A stretch of DNA of 64,000 bases from 66-474 sp035281745. Lineage in GTDB: Bacteria; Pseudomonadota; Gammaproteobacteria; Xanthomonadales; Rhodanobacteraceae. The notes under the pieces were generated by a model, which was given only the letters and a program-made list of their open reading frames with translations, was not told where the DNA came from and ran no database searches. The DNA lies in the NCBI GenBank assembly GCA_035281745.1, contig DATEDI010000036.1, forward strand, positions 38,910-102,909, read 5' to 3'. Below are positions 8,836-17,451 of this stretch, piece after piece (the first letter of the stretch is position 1; each line of letters opens with the position of its first letter). Position numbers and translations under genes: made by a program.

Positions 8836-10089
8836 ATGAAGGCCGACGCCGCCACGCACGCCGGCGTGCCGCAGCCGGTCGCCGGTCGCCGGCCGCCGCG
8901 TCGAACGCATTTCGGCATGATCGGCGCGGTCAGCTTCGCGCACCTGTTGAACGACATGATGCAGTCGGTGATCGTCGCGATCTATCCGCTGCTGAAGGGC
9001 GACTTTCACCTCAGTTTTTTCCAGATCGGCGCGATCACGCTGACCTTCCAGTTGACCGCTTCGCTGCTGCAACCGGTGGTGGGGATGGTCACGGACAAGC
9101 ATCCGCTGCCTTACTCGCTGCCGATCGGGATGTGTTTCACCTTCAGCGGTCTGCTGTTGATGTCGGCGGCGCCGACCTATCCGATCCTGCTGCTTGCGGT
9201 GGCGCTGATCGGCTGCGGCTCGTCGGTGTTCCATCCGGAATCGTCGCGGGTGGCGCGCATGGCTTCGGGCGGGCGTTACGGTCTCGCGCAATCGCTGTTC
9301 CAGATCGGTGGCAACCTCGGGCAGGCGTTGGGGCCGGTGCTGGCGGCGGTAATCGTGCTGCGGGTCGGCCGCGCACACGTGGGCTGGTTCGGCCTTGCGG
9401 CGCTGCTGGCCATCGTGGTGTTGCTGCAGGTGAGCCACTGGTACAAGCAGCACGCCGATGAGCGGGTGGCGCACCGCGCCGCGAATTATCAGCCGCTGTA
9501 TTCCCGTCGCACGGTCGTGCACACCATCTGGGTGCTGCTGGCGCTGATGTTCTCCAAGTTTTTTTATCTCGCCAGCATCAGCAGCTATTACGAGTTTTAC
9601 CTGATCCGGCATTTCGGCGTGTCCACGCACACCGCGGCCAATCTTTTGGGCGTGTTCCTGTTCGCGGTCGCCGTCGGCACCATGATCGGCGGGCCGTTGG
9701 GCGATCGCATCGGCCGCAGGCGCGTGATCTGGTTTTCGATTCTGGGCTGCGCGCCGTTCACGCTGGCGTTGCCGTACGTCGGCCTCGGCTGGACGGTGGG
9801 GTTGAGCGTCGTGATCGGCCTGATTCTGGCCTCCGCGTTCCCGGCCATCATCGTGTACGCGCAGGACATGTTGACCCACCGGATCGGCATGGTGTCGGGC
9901 CTGTTCTACGGTTTCAGCTTCGGACTCGGCGGTATCGGTGCCGCGGTCCTGGGCGTGGTCGCCGACCATTTCGGCATCGTGTTCGTCTACCAGGTCTGCG
10001 CGTTCCTGCCGCTGCTCGGAATCCTCGCGATATTCCTGCCCGACGTGCGGCCGGTCGAGCCGATCGACGCGCCTTCTCCTGCGGCGTAA
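8836..10089 (+). CDS. MFS transporter, Fsr (fosmidomycin resistance)-like
   Basis: A 417-residue protein with about 12 membrane segments after a basic N-terminus. The motif FHPESSRVARMASGGRYGLA and the loop LGDRIGRRRV place it in the Fsr-like branch of the major facilitator superfamily. E. coli Fsr exports fosmidomycin, an inhibitor of the MEP-pathway enzyme Dxr, but most relatives have unknown substrates. The frame is open from 8725 across the end of the E1 gene; I chose the ATG at 8836, 19 bp after the E1 stop. The symbol fsr is withheld because specificity is not shown. Confidence 0.85.
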   Translation: MKADAATHAGVPQPVAGRRPPRRTHFGMIGAVSFAHLLNDMMQSVIVAIYPLLKGDFHLSFFQIGAITLTFQLTASLLQPVVGMVTDKHPLPYSLPIGMCFTFSGLLLMSAAPTYPILLLAVALIGCGSSVFHPESSRVARMASGGRYGLAQSLFQIGGNLGQALGPVLAAVIVLRVGRAHVGWFGLAALLAIVVLLQVSHWYKQHADERVAHRAANYQPLYSRRTVVHTIWVLLALMFSKFFYLASISSYYEFYLIRHFGVSTHTAANLLGVFLFAVAVGTMIGGPLGDRIGRRRVIWFSILGCAPFTLALPYVGLGWTVGLSVVIGLILASAFPAIIVYAQDMLTHRIGMVSGLFYGFSFGLGGIGAAVLGVVADHFGIVFVYQVCAFLPLLGILAIFLPDVRPVEPIDAPSPAA

Positions 10090-10560
10090 AGCTGCAGGTT
10101 GGCTGAGCGGTTTCATGCGAAGCCCAACCCGTTCGGTGAATTCTTCATCGCGCCAACCACCGCAAATGCACCTTGCGTGCGAGCAGGTGGCGCGTCGCCA
10201 AGCCCGCCGCCAATGCGCGCGTGATGAAGATCTTCGGCAAGCTCGTACCCCATGCGGGGTCCTGTGTGTCCGAAAGTGATTGCTTCCTCGTTGACTGGCA
10301 GCGCGCATTCTGGGGTTCCAACGCCCCGCGGCTGCTGGCCGCCAAGCAGTTACGATCCGGATGGCCTGTTCACCGTGCACCACGGTGTCGGGTCGGAAGC
10401 GTGGAGTGCGGACGGATTCGTGCGAACGCATTGATTCGGTTGCATCCGGAACCCTGCGCCCCGATATGGGGTCTTATTCGTGGCGACATGATGGCGCATC
10501 CGCTAGAGTCTCGGTGGGCGGCGCGAGCCGCGCACTTCATTCGGACAATCGAGGAATCCC
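10090..10560. other. intergenic region, no gene recognised
   Basis: This 471-bp stretch has open frames with unconserved, low-complexity translations that I do not accept as genes. It contains a perfect inverted repeat at 10371-10387 (7-bp arms CACCGTG/CACGGTG, 3-nt loop) and two short CCCC/GGGG hairpins near 10250 and 10460. Any of these could be part of a leader or a degenerate repeat. The promoter of the BI-1 gene must lie here; a ribosome site (cgaggaatccc) precedes 10561. Confidence 0.5.
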
Positions 10561-11322
10561 ATGGCCCTGCGTTCCCATAACCCCGCCCTGCGCGACAAGG
10601 TTTTCCAGAACCTGCCCGCGACCGGCGAACCCATGACGATCAACGGCACGCTCGCGCGCTCGGGCCTGTTGCTGGTGTTGATGCTGATCACCGGCGCGTG
10701 GACATGGCATCGTTTCATGCTGGCGATCGAGGCAGGCGGTATTCCCGCCGGCTTGCAAACCATGCAGCCATTCATGTGGGGCGGCCTGATCGTGGGTCTG
10801 GTGTTCGCGATCGCCAGTGCGTTCAAACCGAACTGGTCACCCGTCACCGCGCCGCTGTATGCATTGGCGGAAGGTACCTTCCTCGGTGCCATCTCGGCGA
10901 TCTTCGAGGTGCAATATCACGGCATCGTGCTGCAGGCGGTGATGGCATCCATCGGCGTGCTGGTGGTGATGTTGTTCCTGTATCGCAGCGGCATCATCAA
11001 GGTCACCCAGAAGTTCCGGATGGGCGTGATGGCCGCGACTGGCGGCATCCTGCTGCTTTACCTGGTGTCGTGGGGGCTTTCCGCGTTCACCAGCGTCAAT
11101 ACTTCGATCCTGTTCGCAGGCGGCACCTTGAGCATCCTGATCAGCGTGTTCGTGGTGTGCATCGCGGCACTGAACCTGGTGCTGGATTTCGACCTCATCG
11201 AGCGGGCCCAGGCAGCGGGTGCGCCCAAGTACATGGAGTGGTACTGCGCGTTCGCATTGATGGTGACGCTGGTATGGCTGTATCTGGAGTTGTTGCGGCT
11301 GCTTGCCAATACGCGCCGCTGA
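10561..11322 (+). CDS. Bax inhibitor-1/YccA-type membrane protein (BaxI_1 family)
   Basis: A 253-residue protein with about seven transmembrane helices after a short N-terminus (ALRSHNPALRDKVF), the opening typical of the bacterial BaxI_1 subfamily (PF12811). The block YALAEGTFLGAISAIFE and the late ALNLVLDFDLIERA helix with acidic residues are conserved in the family. BI-1-like proteins act as calcium/proton leak channels or FtsH-linked stability factors in some bacteria, but this subfamily is mostly uncharacterised. It is the first of three closely spaced genes, followed by a YbjQ-type protein and a small membrane protein. Confidence 0.88.
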   Translation: MALRSHNPALRDKVFQNLPATGEPMTINGTLARSGLLLVLMLITGAWTWHRFMLAIEAGGIPAGLQTMQPFMWGGLIVGLVFAIASAFKPNWSPVTAPLYALAEGTFLGAISAIFEVQYHGIVLQAVMASIGVLVVMLFLYRSGIIKVTQKFRMGVMAATGGILLLYLVSWGLSAFTSVNTSILFAGGTLSILISVFVVCIAALNLVLDFDLIERAQAAGAPKYMEWYCAFALMVTLVWLYLELLRLLANTRR

Positions 11323-11342
11323 TGTCTGGAGGCTTCCTCCCC

Positions 11343-11663
11343 ATGATCATCGTGACAAGCGAATACGTGGCCGGTTACAAGGTCACCGAAACCAAGGGCC
11401 AGGTTTTCGGGCTGGTGGTGCGCAGCCGCGGCATCGGCGGCAACGTGATGGCCGGCTTGCGTTCCATCGTGGGCGGCGAAATCAACGAATACACCCAGAT
11501 GCTGGAAGAGGCGCGACGCCACGCCACCGACCGGATGGTGCAGAACGCGCAGGCCATGGGCGCGAACGCGGTGGTGATGATGCGCTTCGATTCCTCCGAG
11601 ATCGGCCAGACCATGAGCGAAATCGTGGCGTACGGGACGGCCGTGGTGATCGAGAAAGCCTGA
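11343..11663 (+). CDS. YbjQ/DUF74 family protein
   Basis: A 106-residue soluble protein matching the YbjQ/UPF0145 family (PF01906), often called a putative heavy-metal-binding domain. Family blocks are VTSEYVAGYKV, the RSRGIGGNVMAGLRSIVGGE segment and GANAVVMMRFDSSEIG. The fold assembles into beta-rich pentamers in known structures; the cellular role is not established. The frame is open far upstream, inside the BI-1 gene, but homology begins at the ATG at 11343, 20 bp after that gene. It is probably co-transcribed with its neighbours. Confidence 0.88.
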   Translation: MIIVTSEYVAGYKVTETKGQVFGLVVRSRGIGGNVMAGLRSIVGGEINEYTQMLEEARRHATDRMVQNAQAMGANAVVMMRFDSSEIGQTMSEIVAYGTAVVIEKA

Positions 11664-11671
11664 TCGCACCC

Positions 11672-11983
11672 ATGCTCATGATCGCGCTCTATGTGGTCGG
11701 CGGCGCGCTGCTGCTGGTCGGGGCGATCGCGTTGCTGGTGGGTGGAGTGTTGGCGGTATTCCTGCCGCAACTGGTCCTCGGCGGCGCATTCCTGATCGTC
11801 GCACTCGCGATCGAGCGCTGGCGTTACAAGCCGATCCGCGCCGCCGGACCTGATTCTCGCTGGACGGATACCGGCGAGCGGTTCGTCGATCCCGAAACGG
11901 GCCTCATGACCGCTGTGTATTTCGATCCCGCCAAGGGCGAGCGGCATTATCTGACTGCGCCGGCATCCGACAAGTCGCGATAA
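11672..11983 (+). CDS. small membrane protein, conserved hypothetical
   Basis: A 103-residue protein with two hydrophobic helices (about residues 1-22 and 27-47), then a soluble tail. The tail holds WRYKPIRAAGPDSRWTDTGERFVD and a PETGLMTAVYFDPAKGERHY segment, which reads like a modification or binding loop. The ATG at 11672 lies 8 bp after the YbjQ stop; the larger open frame upstream is a shadow. Position suggests joint expression with the BI-1 and YbjQ genes. I do not recognise a named family, and a function cannot be assigned. Confidence 0.7.
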   Translation: MLMIALYVVGGALLLVGAIALLVGGVLAVFLPQLVLGGAFLIVALAIERWRYKPIRAAGPDSRWTDTGERFVDPETGLMTAVYFDPAKGERHYLTAPASDKSR

Positions 11984-12019
11984 GAAACCTGCTGCGCGAC
12001 CGGCACCCGCTTGCTATTA

Positions 12020-12040
12020 CCTTCTCCCGATGGGAGAAGG
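12020..12040. repeat. perfect 9-bp hairpin between convergent genes (REP-like or bidirectional terminator)
   Basis: The arms CCTTCTCCC and GGGAGAAGG are separated by GAT. The hairpin lies between the end of the plus-strand small membrane protein and the end of minus-strand murB. There is no T-tract, so it may be a REP-like unit rather than a classical terminator. The sequence just to its right (up to about 12120) is pyrimidine/purine-rich and may be a degenerate second half. Confidence 0.6.
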
Positions 12041-12140
12041 TGGCGCGCCGCGCTGGTGAGGGTTCGGCATCGCCGTCGCGTTTCGCGTGCCCGAACCTCC
12101 ATCCCCGTGAGAAGGATTGCGGCCCCGCAGTGCTGTGCTG

Positions 12141-13208
12141 CTAGGCCGTGATGACGCGCGGTTCCGGTTCCAGTTCGACACCGAATCGTTCGCGCACGCC
12201 GCTGCGCACGCGTTGCGCGAGTGCCCACAACTGCTCGCCCGTGGCGCTGCCATGGTTCACCAGCACCAACGCGTGACGGTTCGAAATGCCGGCATCACCT
12301 TCGCGCAAGCCTTTGAAACCCGAGGCTTCAATCAACCATGCGGCAGACAGTTTCGAGGTTTCGTTCGGGGCCGGCCAGCATGGCAACTGCGGGTGTTCGA
12401 CACGCAGGGCCGCGGCTTGCGGGCCGGGCACAAGGGGGTTCTTGAAGAAGCTGCCGGCGTTGCCGATCACGGCCGGGTCGGGCAGCTTGCGGGTGCGCAA
12501 GGCCATTACCGCGTCGGCCACGTGGATGGGGGCTGGATGTTCAATGCCCATGCGTCGGAGTTCGTCCTGCACGCCGGAATATTCGATGCGCGGCGACCAT
12601 TCGCGCGGCAGGCGCAGCGTGACCGCGGTGATCAACCAGCGATCGGGGTGGCGCTTGAAGATCGAATCGCGATAACCGAATTCGCAATCGGCTTTCGGGA
12701 ATACCGCATGGTGGTGTTGTTGCAGATCCCAGGCTTCGACCGATTCGATGAATTCGCCGACCTCGACGCCGTACGCCCCGATGTTCTGCATCGGCGCCGC
12801 GCCCACGCTGCCCGGAATCAGGATCAGGTTTTCGAGTCCTGCGTGACCGTGCGCCAGCGTCCAGCGCACCAGGCTGTCCCAGTGTTCGCCAGCGGCCACG
12901 CGGATGCGCGCCCTATCGTCGCCATCGTCCAGGACTTCGACACCGCGGGTTTGCATGGTGACCACGGCGCCGTGGAAGTCGCCGGTGAACAGCACGTTCG
13001 AGCCTTCGCCCAGCAGCAGCATCGGCATATCGCGCAGGGCCGCTTGACCCAGCAAATCGGGGATTGCCGCTGCATCATGGATGTCCGCCAACCACGTCGC
13101 GCGCGCATTCACGCGCAATGTGTTGCGGTCGCGCAGCGATGCGTTTGGCGTGAGCGTGAAGCCGATGGAAGGAAAATCGGCGTTGTTGCTGTCGGTCCCG
13201 TTCAGCAC
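12141..13208 (-). CDS. murB: UDP-N-acetylenolpyruvoylglucosamine reductase
   Basis: A 355-residue E. coli-type MurB, the NADPH/FAD enzyme that reduces UDP-GlcNAc-enolpyruvate to UDP-MurNAc in peptidoglycan synthesis. The N-terminal FAD domain has LLLGEGSNVLFTGDF and LENLILIPGSVGAAPMQNIG. GYRDSIFK and GNAGSFFKNP (with the catalytic Ser) follow, and the C-terminal domain ends near SGVRERFGVELEPEPRVI. Length fits the type I enzyme (about 340). The start gives a 23-residue extension before the conserved NTLRVNARA; a shorter start is not obvious. It lies just upstream of pyrD on the same strand. Confidence 0.95.
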   Translation of the reverse strand: MLNGTDSNNADFPSIGFTLTPNASLRDRNTLRVNARATWLADIHDAAAIPDLLGQAALRDMPMLLLGEGSNVLFTGDFHGAVVTMQTRGVEVLDDGDDRARIRVAAGEHWDSLVRWTLAHGHAGLENLILIPGSVGAAPMQNIGAYGVEVGEFIESVEAWDLQQHHHAVFPKADCEFGYRDSIFKRHPDRWLITAVTLRLPREWSPRIEYSGVQDELRRMGIEHPAPIHVADAVMALRTRKLPDPAVIGNAGSFFKNPLVPGPQAAALRVEHPQLPCWPAPNETSKLSAAWLIEASGFKGLREGDAGISNRHALVLVNHGSATGEQLWALAQRVRSGVRERFGVELEPEPRVITA

Positions 13209-13266
13209 GGCTGCGAGCCTTTGGAATGGCGGGCGATGCGGCCCCGGGTTGCTTCTCGCTGTCGTG

Positions 13267-14298
13267 TCATGTCTCGGCCTGTTGCCGGCGGATTTCCTCG
13301 ACGCACTCCGTGAGCAGCCACGGTCCGCGGTAGATCAGTCCCGAATAGATCTGCACCAGCTTGGCGCCGGCCGCGAGCTTGTCGGCCGCATCGCTGCCGG
13401 TGAGCACGCCACCCACGCCGACCAGCGGAATCGCATCGCCAAGGCGTCGCGCCATGCCGCGCAGGATTTCGGTCGAGGGCTCGAACAACGGCTTGCCCGA
13501 CAGTCCGCCGGTTTCGCTGGCATGCGCGCTGCCTGCGACCCCGGTGCGATCGATGGTGGTATTGGTGCAGATCAAGCCATCGATGCCCGAGCCCGTCAAT
13601 ACCGCCGCCATCGCGTCCATCTGTGCATCATCCAGGTCGGGTGCGATCTTGAGCAGGATCGGTTTGCGTGCGCCGTGTCGGATCGCAAGTTTCTCGCGCG
13701 CATCCATCAAGCTTGCGATCAGACGCCGCAAGGAGTCGCCTTGCTGCAGGTCGCGCAAGCCCGGCGTGTTCGGCGAGGACACATTGACCGTGACATAGCT
13801 CGCCAACGGGTACACGCGTTCCAGGCAGGCGAGGTAGTCGTCGGCCGCGTGTTCGTTGGGCGTGTCCTTGTTCTTGCCGATGTTGATGCCCAGCACGCCG
13901 CGCCAGAGCGACCCTTCGACGTTGCGAACCAGCGCTTCCACGCCGTCGTTGTTGAATCCCATCCGGTTGATCAGGGCTTCGTGTTCCGGCAACCGGAACA
14001 GGCGGGGCCTGGGATTGCCCGCTTGCGGGCGCGGCGTCACGGTGCCGATTTCGATGAAACCGAAGCCCAGCGCGCCGAGGGCATCGAGGTGTTCGCCGTT
14101 CTTGTCCAGCCCGGCCGCAAGCCCGACCGGATTCGGAAAGTCGATGCCGAACGCGCGCACCGGCAAATCGGCGGGCGGCGGTTGCGCCACCCAGCGCATC
14201 AGCTTGCTGCGCTGCGCGACGCCCAGTGCATACAGCGTCAGACGGTGCGCCGATTCGGCTTCCAGCGAGAACAGCAGGGGACGCAACGTGATGTACAT
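13267..14298 (-). CDS. pyrD: dihydroorotate dehydrogenase (quinone), class 2
   Basis: A 343-residue FMN enzyme of pyrimidine synthesis that oxidises dihydroorotate to orotate and passes electrons to quinone. NPVGLAAGLDKNGEH, IEIGTVTPRPQ and NVSSPNTPGLRDLQ are present; Ser175 in the last motif aligns with the class 2 catalytic base. The N-terminal MYITLRPLLFSLEAESAHRL is the membrane-associating helix of class 2 enzymes. An upstream in-frame ATG at 14325 would add nine residues overlapping the DUF4190 gene. I prefer 14298, which starts five bases after that gene's stop. Confidence 0.94.
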   Translation of the reverse strand: MYITLRPLLFSLEAESAHRLTLYALGVAQRSKLMRWVAQPPPADLPVRAFGIDFPNPVGLAAGLDKNGEHLDALGALGFGFIEIGTVTPRPQAGNPRPRLFRLPEHEALINRMGFNNDGVEALVRNVEGSLWRGVLGINIGKNKDTPNEHAADDYLACLERVYPLASYVTVNVSSPNTPGLRDLQQGDSLRRLIASLMDAREKLAIRHGARKPILLKIAPDLDDAQMDAMAAVLTGSGIDGLICTNTTIDRTGVAGSAHASETGGLSGKPLFEPSTEILRGMARRLGDAIPLVGVGGVLTGSDAADKLAAGAKLVQIYSGLIYRGPWLLTECVEEIRRQQAET

Positions 14299-14302
14299 CG
14301 GG

Positions 14303-14587
14303 TCAGTGGAATCCGTTGAGGGCAATCGCGCCGAACAGGATCAAGACTGCACCGCACAGCAGCGCCAGCATGAAGCCGAGCTGCAGCCAGCCGAGAATCA
14401 ATCCCGCCAGCGCCATGCCGTCGCCTTCGACGCTGCCGGGCGGCGCGCGCCGGATTTCGGAGCGCGCGGAGTGACCGCAGACGACCGCGATCAGCGCCCC
14501 GAGACCCGGAAGACACACGTACGCCAGCACGCCGAACACCAGGCTCACCACGGCCAGCGAATTGGTACGCGGGTAGACGGTGTTCAT
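14303..14587 (-). CDS. DUF4190-type small membrane protein
   Basis: A 94-residue protein with two hydrophobic regions (about 10-40 and 60-90) around a short polar loop. The pattern NSLAVVSLVFGVLAYVCLPGLG, then GHSARSEIRR and a GMALAGLILGWLQL segment is characteristic of DUF4190 domains: a helix pair with a conserved GHxAxxxIrrs loop. The function of the family is unknown. It sits immediately upstream of pyrD, and its stop is only four bases from the pyrD ATG, so the two are probably translationally linked. Confidence 0.85.
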   Translation of the reverse strand: MNTVYPRTNSLAVVSLVFGVLAYVCLPGLGALIAVVCGHSARSEIRRAPPGSVEGDGMALAGLILGWLQLGFMLALLCGAVLILFGAIALNGFH

Positions 14588-14621
14588 GGCCGAAACGCTT
14601 CCGGTTTCATCAGCTCATGAT

Positions 14622-14640
14622 CGCACACCATCGGTGTGCG
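14622..14640. terminator. 8-bp hairpin after the SDR gene, possible terminator
   Basis: The arms CGCACACC/GGTGTGCG have a 3-nt loop. A TTTT run follows on the plus strand, but the neighbouring genes are on the minus strand, where an A-run precedes it. It may end SDR transcription as a bare hairpin or be a protein-binding palindrome. Confidence 0.35.
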
Positions 14641-14657
14641 TTTTCCACCGGGCGTCC

Positions 14658-15425
14658 TCAAAAACGCAGCGACTGGCCGCCATCCACCGTCATGATCTGA
14701 CCGGTGATCCAGCCGGCGAAGGGCGAGGCAAGGAACAATGCGAGGTGGGCGACTTCTTCCGGCGTGCCGAAGCGACCGAACGGAATCGTGCCGAGCACCT
14801 TTTGATACTGTTCCGGCTTGTCGTGCTTGACGCGATCCCACACGCCATCGGGAAACTCGATGGAGCCCGGCGCGATCGCGTTGACGCGGATGCGGTGCTC
14901 GGCCAACGCCAGTGCCTGCGTGCGGGTGTAATGGTTAAGCGCGGCCTTCATCGCGGCGTAGGGCGGCCCCATGGTGCGCGGCCGGAACGAGCCGATCGAA
15001 CTGGTGTGCAGGATGCACGCGCGTTGCGATTGCTTGAGGTGCGGCACAGCGAATCGCGACGCGCGTACCGCCGCCATCAGGTCGACGTTGAAGTCGACGA
15101 ACCAGGATTCGTCGTCTTCGCGGAAGCCGTAGCCGGTGGCGTTGTTCACCAACACGTCCATGCCGCCCATCGCTTGCGCGGCGCCCGCGGTCCAGCGTTC
15201 GATTTGTTCCACCTGCGACAGATCGCAGGTATGGGTGTGCAACTGGCTTGCATGCGAACCGGCATCCTTCGTCAGCGCATCCAATCCGTTTCGCCCACGC
15301 GCGCACACCGACACCTGCGCGCCGCCCTCGAGAAATCCCAGCGCAATCGCGCGGCCGATGCCCTTGCTGCCGCCGGCAACGGCGACGCGGTACCCGTTGA
15401 AGTCGAATGGCGTCGATGCACTCAT
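14658..15425 (-). CDS. short-chain dehydrogenase/reductase (SDR)
   Basis: A 255-residue classical SDR. The nucleotide motif is AGGSKGIGRA near residue 17. NNATGYG corresponds to the NNAG motif. The catalytic Ser lies in LHTSSIGSF, followed by YAAMK as the YxxxK pair, and the C-terminus ends SPFAGWITGQIMTVDGGQSL, typical of the FabG-like fold. The substrate is not predictable; the family includes 3-oxoacyl reductases and sugar or alcohol dehydrogenases. The frame opens at 15494, but the extra 23 residues come from a REP-like region, so I took the ATG at 15425. Confidence 0.88.
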   Translation of the reverse strand: MSASTPFDFNGYRVAVAGGSKGIGRAIALGFLEGGAQVSVCARGRNGLDALTKDAGSHASQLHTHTCDLSQVEQIERWTAGAAQAMGGMDVLVNNATGYGFREDDESWFVDFNVDLMAAVRASRFAVPHLKQSQRACILHTSSIGSFRPRTMGPPYAAMKAALNHYTRTQALALAEHRIRVNAIAPGSIEFPDGVWDRVKHDKPEQYQKVLGTIPFGRFGTPEEVAHLALFLASPFAGWITGQIMTVDGGQSLRF

Positions 15426-15477
15426 GCGGCGTGTTCCTGCAGTGTGGCAATAGGCATGCGCCCCCACTTCTACCTGT

Positions 15478-15561
15478 GTCATTCCGGGCGGCACGAGGCC
15501 GCCACATCTCGACCTATCGTCATTCCGGACGCGCCGAAGCCGCGAACGGCCCCGGAATGAC
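15478..15561. repeat. REP-like element with gtcattccgg arms
   Basis: The motif gtcattccgg occurs at 15478-15487 and again at 15520-15529. Its inverse ccggaatgac is at 15552-15561. The element sits between the ALDH stop and the SDR start. Similar cattcc-type hairpins recur near 47.6, 48.9 and 60.9 kb. Confidence 0.65.
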
Positions 15562-15598
15562 GAGGCGGCTGGTTACGCTGTCCCTGGTCCCCGCCCCG

Positions 15599-17131
15599 TC
15601 ACAAATCGAACTTGATGCCTTGGGCCAATGGCAACGCGTCCGACCAGTTGATGGTATTGGTCTGGCGGCGCATGTAGGCCTTCCATGCGTCGGAACCCGA
15701 TTCGCGTCCGCCGCCGGTTTCCTTCTCGCCACCGAACGCGCCGCCGATTTCGGCACCCGAGGTGCCGATGTTGACGTTGGCGATGCCGCAGTCGGAACCC
15801 GAGCCGGACAGGTATTGTTCGGCGGCCTTCAGGTTTTGCGTGAAGATCGCCGAGGACAGACCCTGCGGCACGTCGTTCTGCATGCGGATCGCGTCGTCCA
15901 GTGTCTTGAACGGCATCACGTAGAGGATCGGCGCGAAGGTTTCGGTCTGCACGATTTCGTCGGAGGACTGCACGCCGGCGATGATGGTCGGTTCCACGAA
16001 GTTGCCTTGGCGTTCCAGCACCGAGCCGCCGCTGACGACGCGCGCGCCGCTGGCTTTCGCGGTCTTCACCGCGTTCGCGAACTGATCGACCGCGGCCTTG
16101 CTGTTCAGCGGACCCATCAATGTTTCCGGCTTCGTCGGATCGCCGATCTTCTTCTCGACCTGCTGGTACGCGTGGCGCAGTTTGCCCAGCACATCGTCGA
16201 CAATCGACTCGTGCACGAACAGGCGGCGTGTGGAGGTGCAGCGCTGGCCCGCGGTGCCGACCGCGCCGAATACGATGGCCGGGATCGCGAGACCCAGGTC
16301 GGCCGAGCGGTCGAGGATGATCGCGTTGTTGCCGCCGAGTTCCAGCAGCGAGCGGCCCATGCGCGCGGCCACGCGTTCGCCGACCATGCGGCCGACCTTG
16401 GTGGAACCGGTGAAGCTGATCAGCGGGATGCGCTTGTCGTCCACGAACTTCTGCGCGAGTTCGCTGCCGGCGTCGTTGAAGAGGTAGAAGATTTCCGGGA
16501 AGCCGCCGGCTTTCAGTACTTCGTTGCAGATGCGGACGGAAGCGATCGCCGAAAGCGGCGTCTTGGGCGAGGGCTTCCAGATGCATACGTTGCCGCACAC
16601 CGCGGCGACGAACGCATTCCAGCTCCACACCGCGACCGGGAAGTTGAACGCGCTGATGATGCCGACGAGGCCCAGCGGATGCCATTGCTCATACATCCGG
16701 TGGCCCGGGCGCTCGGAATGCATCGACAGGCCGTACAACATGCGCGACTGGCCGACCGCGAAGTCGGCAATGTCGATCATTTCCTGCACTTCGCCATCGC
16801 CTTCCGGCTTGATCTTGCCCATTTCCAATGCAACCAGTGAACCGAGCGCGTCCTTGTGTTCGCGGAGTGCCTGCGCGCACAGGCGGACCGCTTCACCCCG
16901 TTTGGGCGCCGGGATCGTGCGCCATTCCGCGAACGCCTTCTGCGCGTTGCGCACCATGGTTTCGTAATCCGTGTCGCTGGTCGCATACACCTTCGCCAGC
17001 GGCTCGTTGGTGGCAGGATTCAGCGGCTCCAGCGCACCGGCGTCGGTGGTTTTCGACCACTCGTGGTTGCCGAGGAAGGTGCCGGAATTGGTGTCGGCGA
17101 GGCCGAGCGCGGAAAGGATGGGGTGGGTCAT
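15599..17131 (-). CDS. ALDH7-type aldehyde dehydrogenase (alpha-aminoadipate semialdehyde / piperideine-6-carboxylate dehydrogenase-like)
   Basis: A 510-residue NAD-dependent aldehyde dehydrogenase. LLELGGNNA supplies Glu264 and GTAGQRCTSTRR the catalytic Cys298. The GSDAWKAYMRRQTNTINWS tail and GGAFGGEKETGGGRESGSD region are hallmarks of the ALDH7A1/AmaB branch, which oxidises alpha-aminoadipate semialdehyde in lysine breakdown. The ATG at 17131 has a good ribosome site (aggagcttgc); the frame upstream of it runs into the tRNA leader and is ignored. Together with glutaryl-CoA dehydrogenase at 4216-5388 it suggests lysine catabolism, though the two are 10 kb apart and on opposite strands. Confidence 0.88.
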   Translation of the reverse strand: MTHPILSALGLADTNSGTFLGNHEWSKTTDAGALEPLNPATNEPLAKVYATSDTDYETMVRNAQKAFAEWRTIPAPKRGEAVRLCAQALREHKDALGSLVALEMGKIKPEGDGEVQEMIDIADFAVGQSRMLYGLSMHSERPGHRMYEQWHPLGLVGIISAFNFPVAVWSWNAFVAAVCGNVCIWKPSPKTPLSAIASVRICNEVLKAGGFPEIFYLFNDAGSELAQKFVDDKRIPLISFTGSTKVGRMVGERVAARMGRSLLELGGNNAIILDRSADLGLAIPAIVFGAVGTAGQRCTSTRRLFVHESIVDDVLGKLRHAYQQVEKKIGDPTKPETLMGPLNSKAAVDQFANAVKTAKASGARVVSGGSVLERQGNFVEPTIIAGVQSSDEIVQTETFAPILYVMPFKTLDDAIRMQNDVPQGLSSAIFTQNLKAAEQYLSGSGSDCGIANVNIGTSGAEIGGAFGGEKETGGGRESGSDAWKAYMRRQTNTINWSDALPLAQGIKFDL

Positions 17132-17259
17132 GCAAGCTCCTGTGTCCACTGCACGTGCAGCGCGTGAAATCAATCGGATATTGTAGCAGCGCGCGAAAAG
17201 ACGGACTCGCTTGGCAAGCGTTGACAGGAGGCCAGCGAATTCGCGCACGCTCGTCGAAA

Positions 17260-17336
17260 TGGCGACCCCGGCCCGATTCGAACGGGCGACCTTCCCCTTA
17301 GGAGGGGGACGCTCTATCCAGCTGAGCTACGGGGCC
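17260..17336 (-). tRNA. tRNA-Arg (anticodon CCT), CCA encoded
   Basis: The minus strand folds into a full 77-nt cloverleaf. The acceptor stem is GGCCCCG/CGGGGTC, the D-arm is GCTC...GAGC, the anticodon stem TCCCC/GGGGA carries loop CTCCTAA (anticodon CCT, reading AGG), and the T-arm holds GTTCGAATC. The 3' CCA is encoded. Confidence 0.96.
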
Positions 17337-17451
17337 AGATTGTGGTTTTTGCACGAGCCATCCATGGCGCAATCGTCCGCTCGTCATCCATGGCTCGCCG
17401 GTTTCGTTCGCACGAGCGTCCACCGGACGCTCGCAATCGCTCCAGAAACCA

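Noticed and set aside
8671..10431. A 586-codon minus-strand frame
   Set aside because: It is antisense to the Fsr-like transporter gene, with low-complexity charged sequence.
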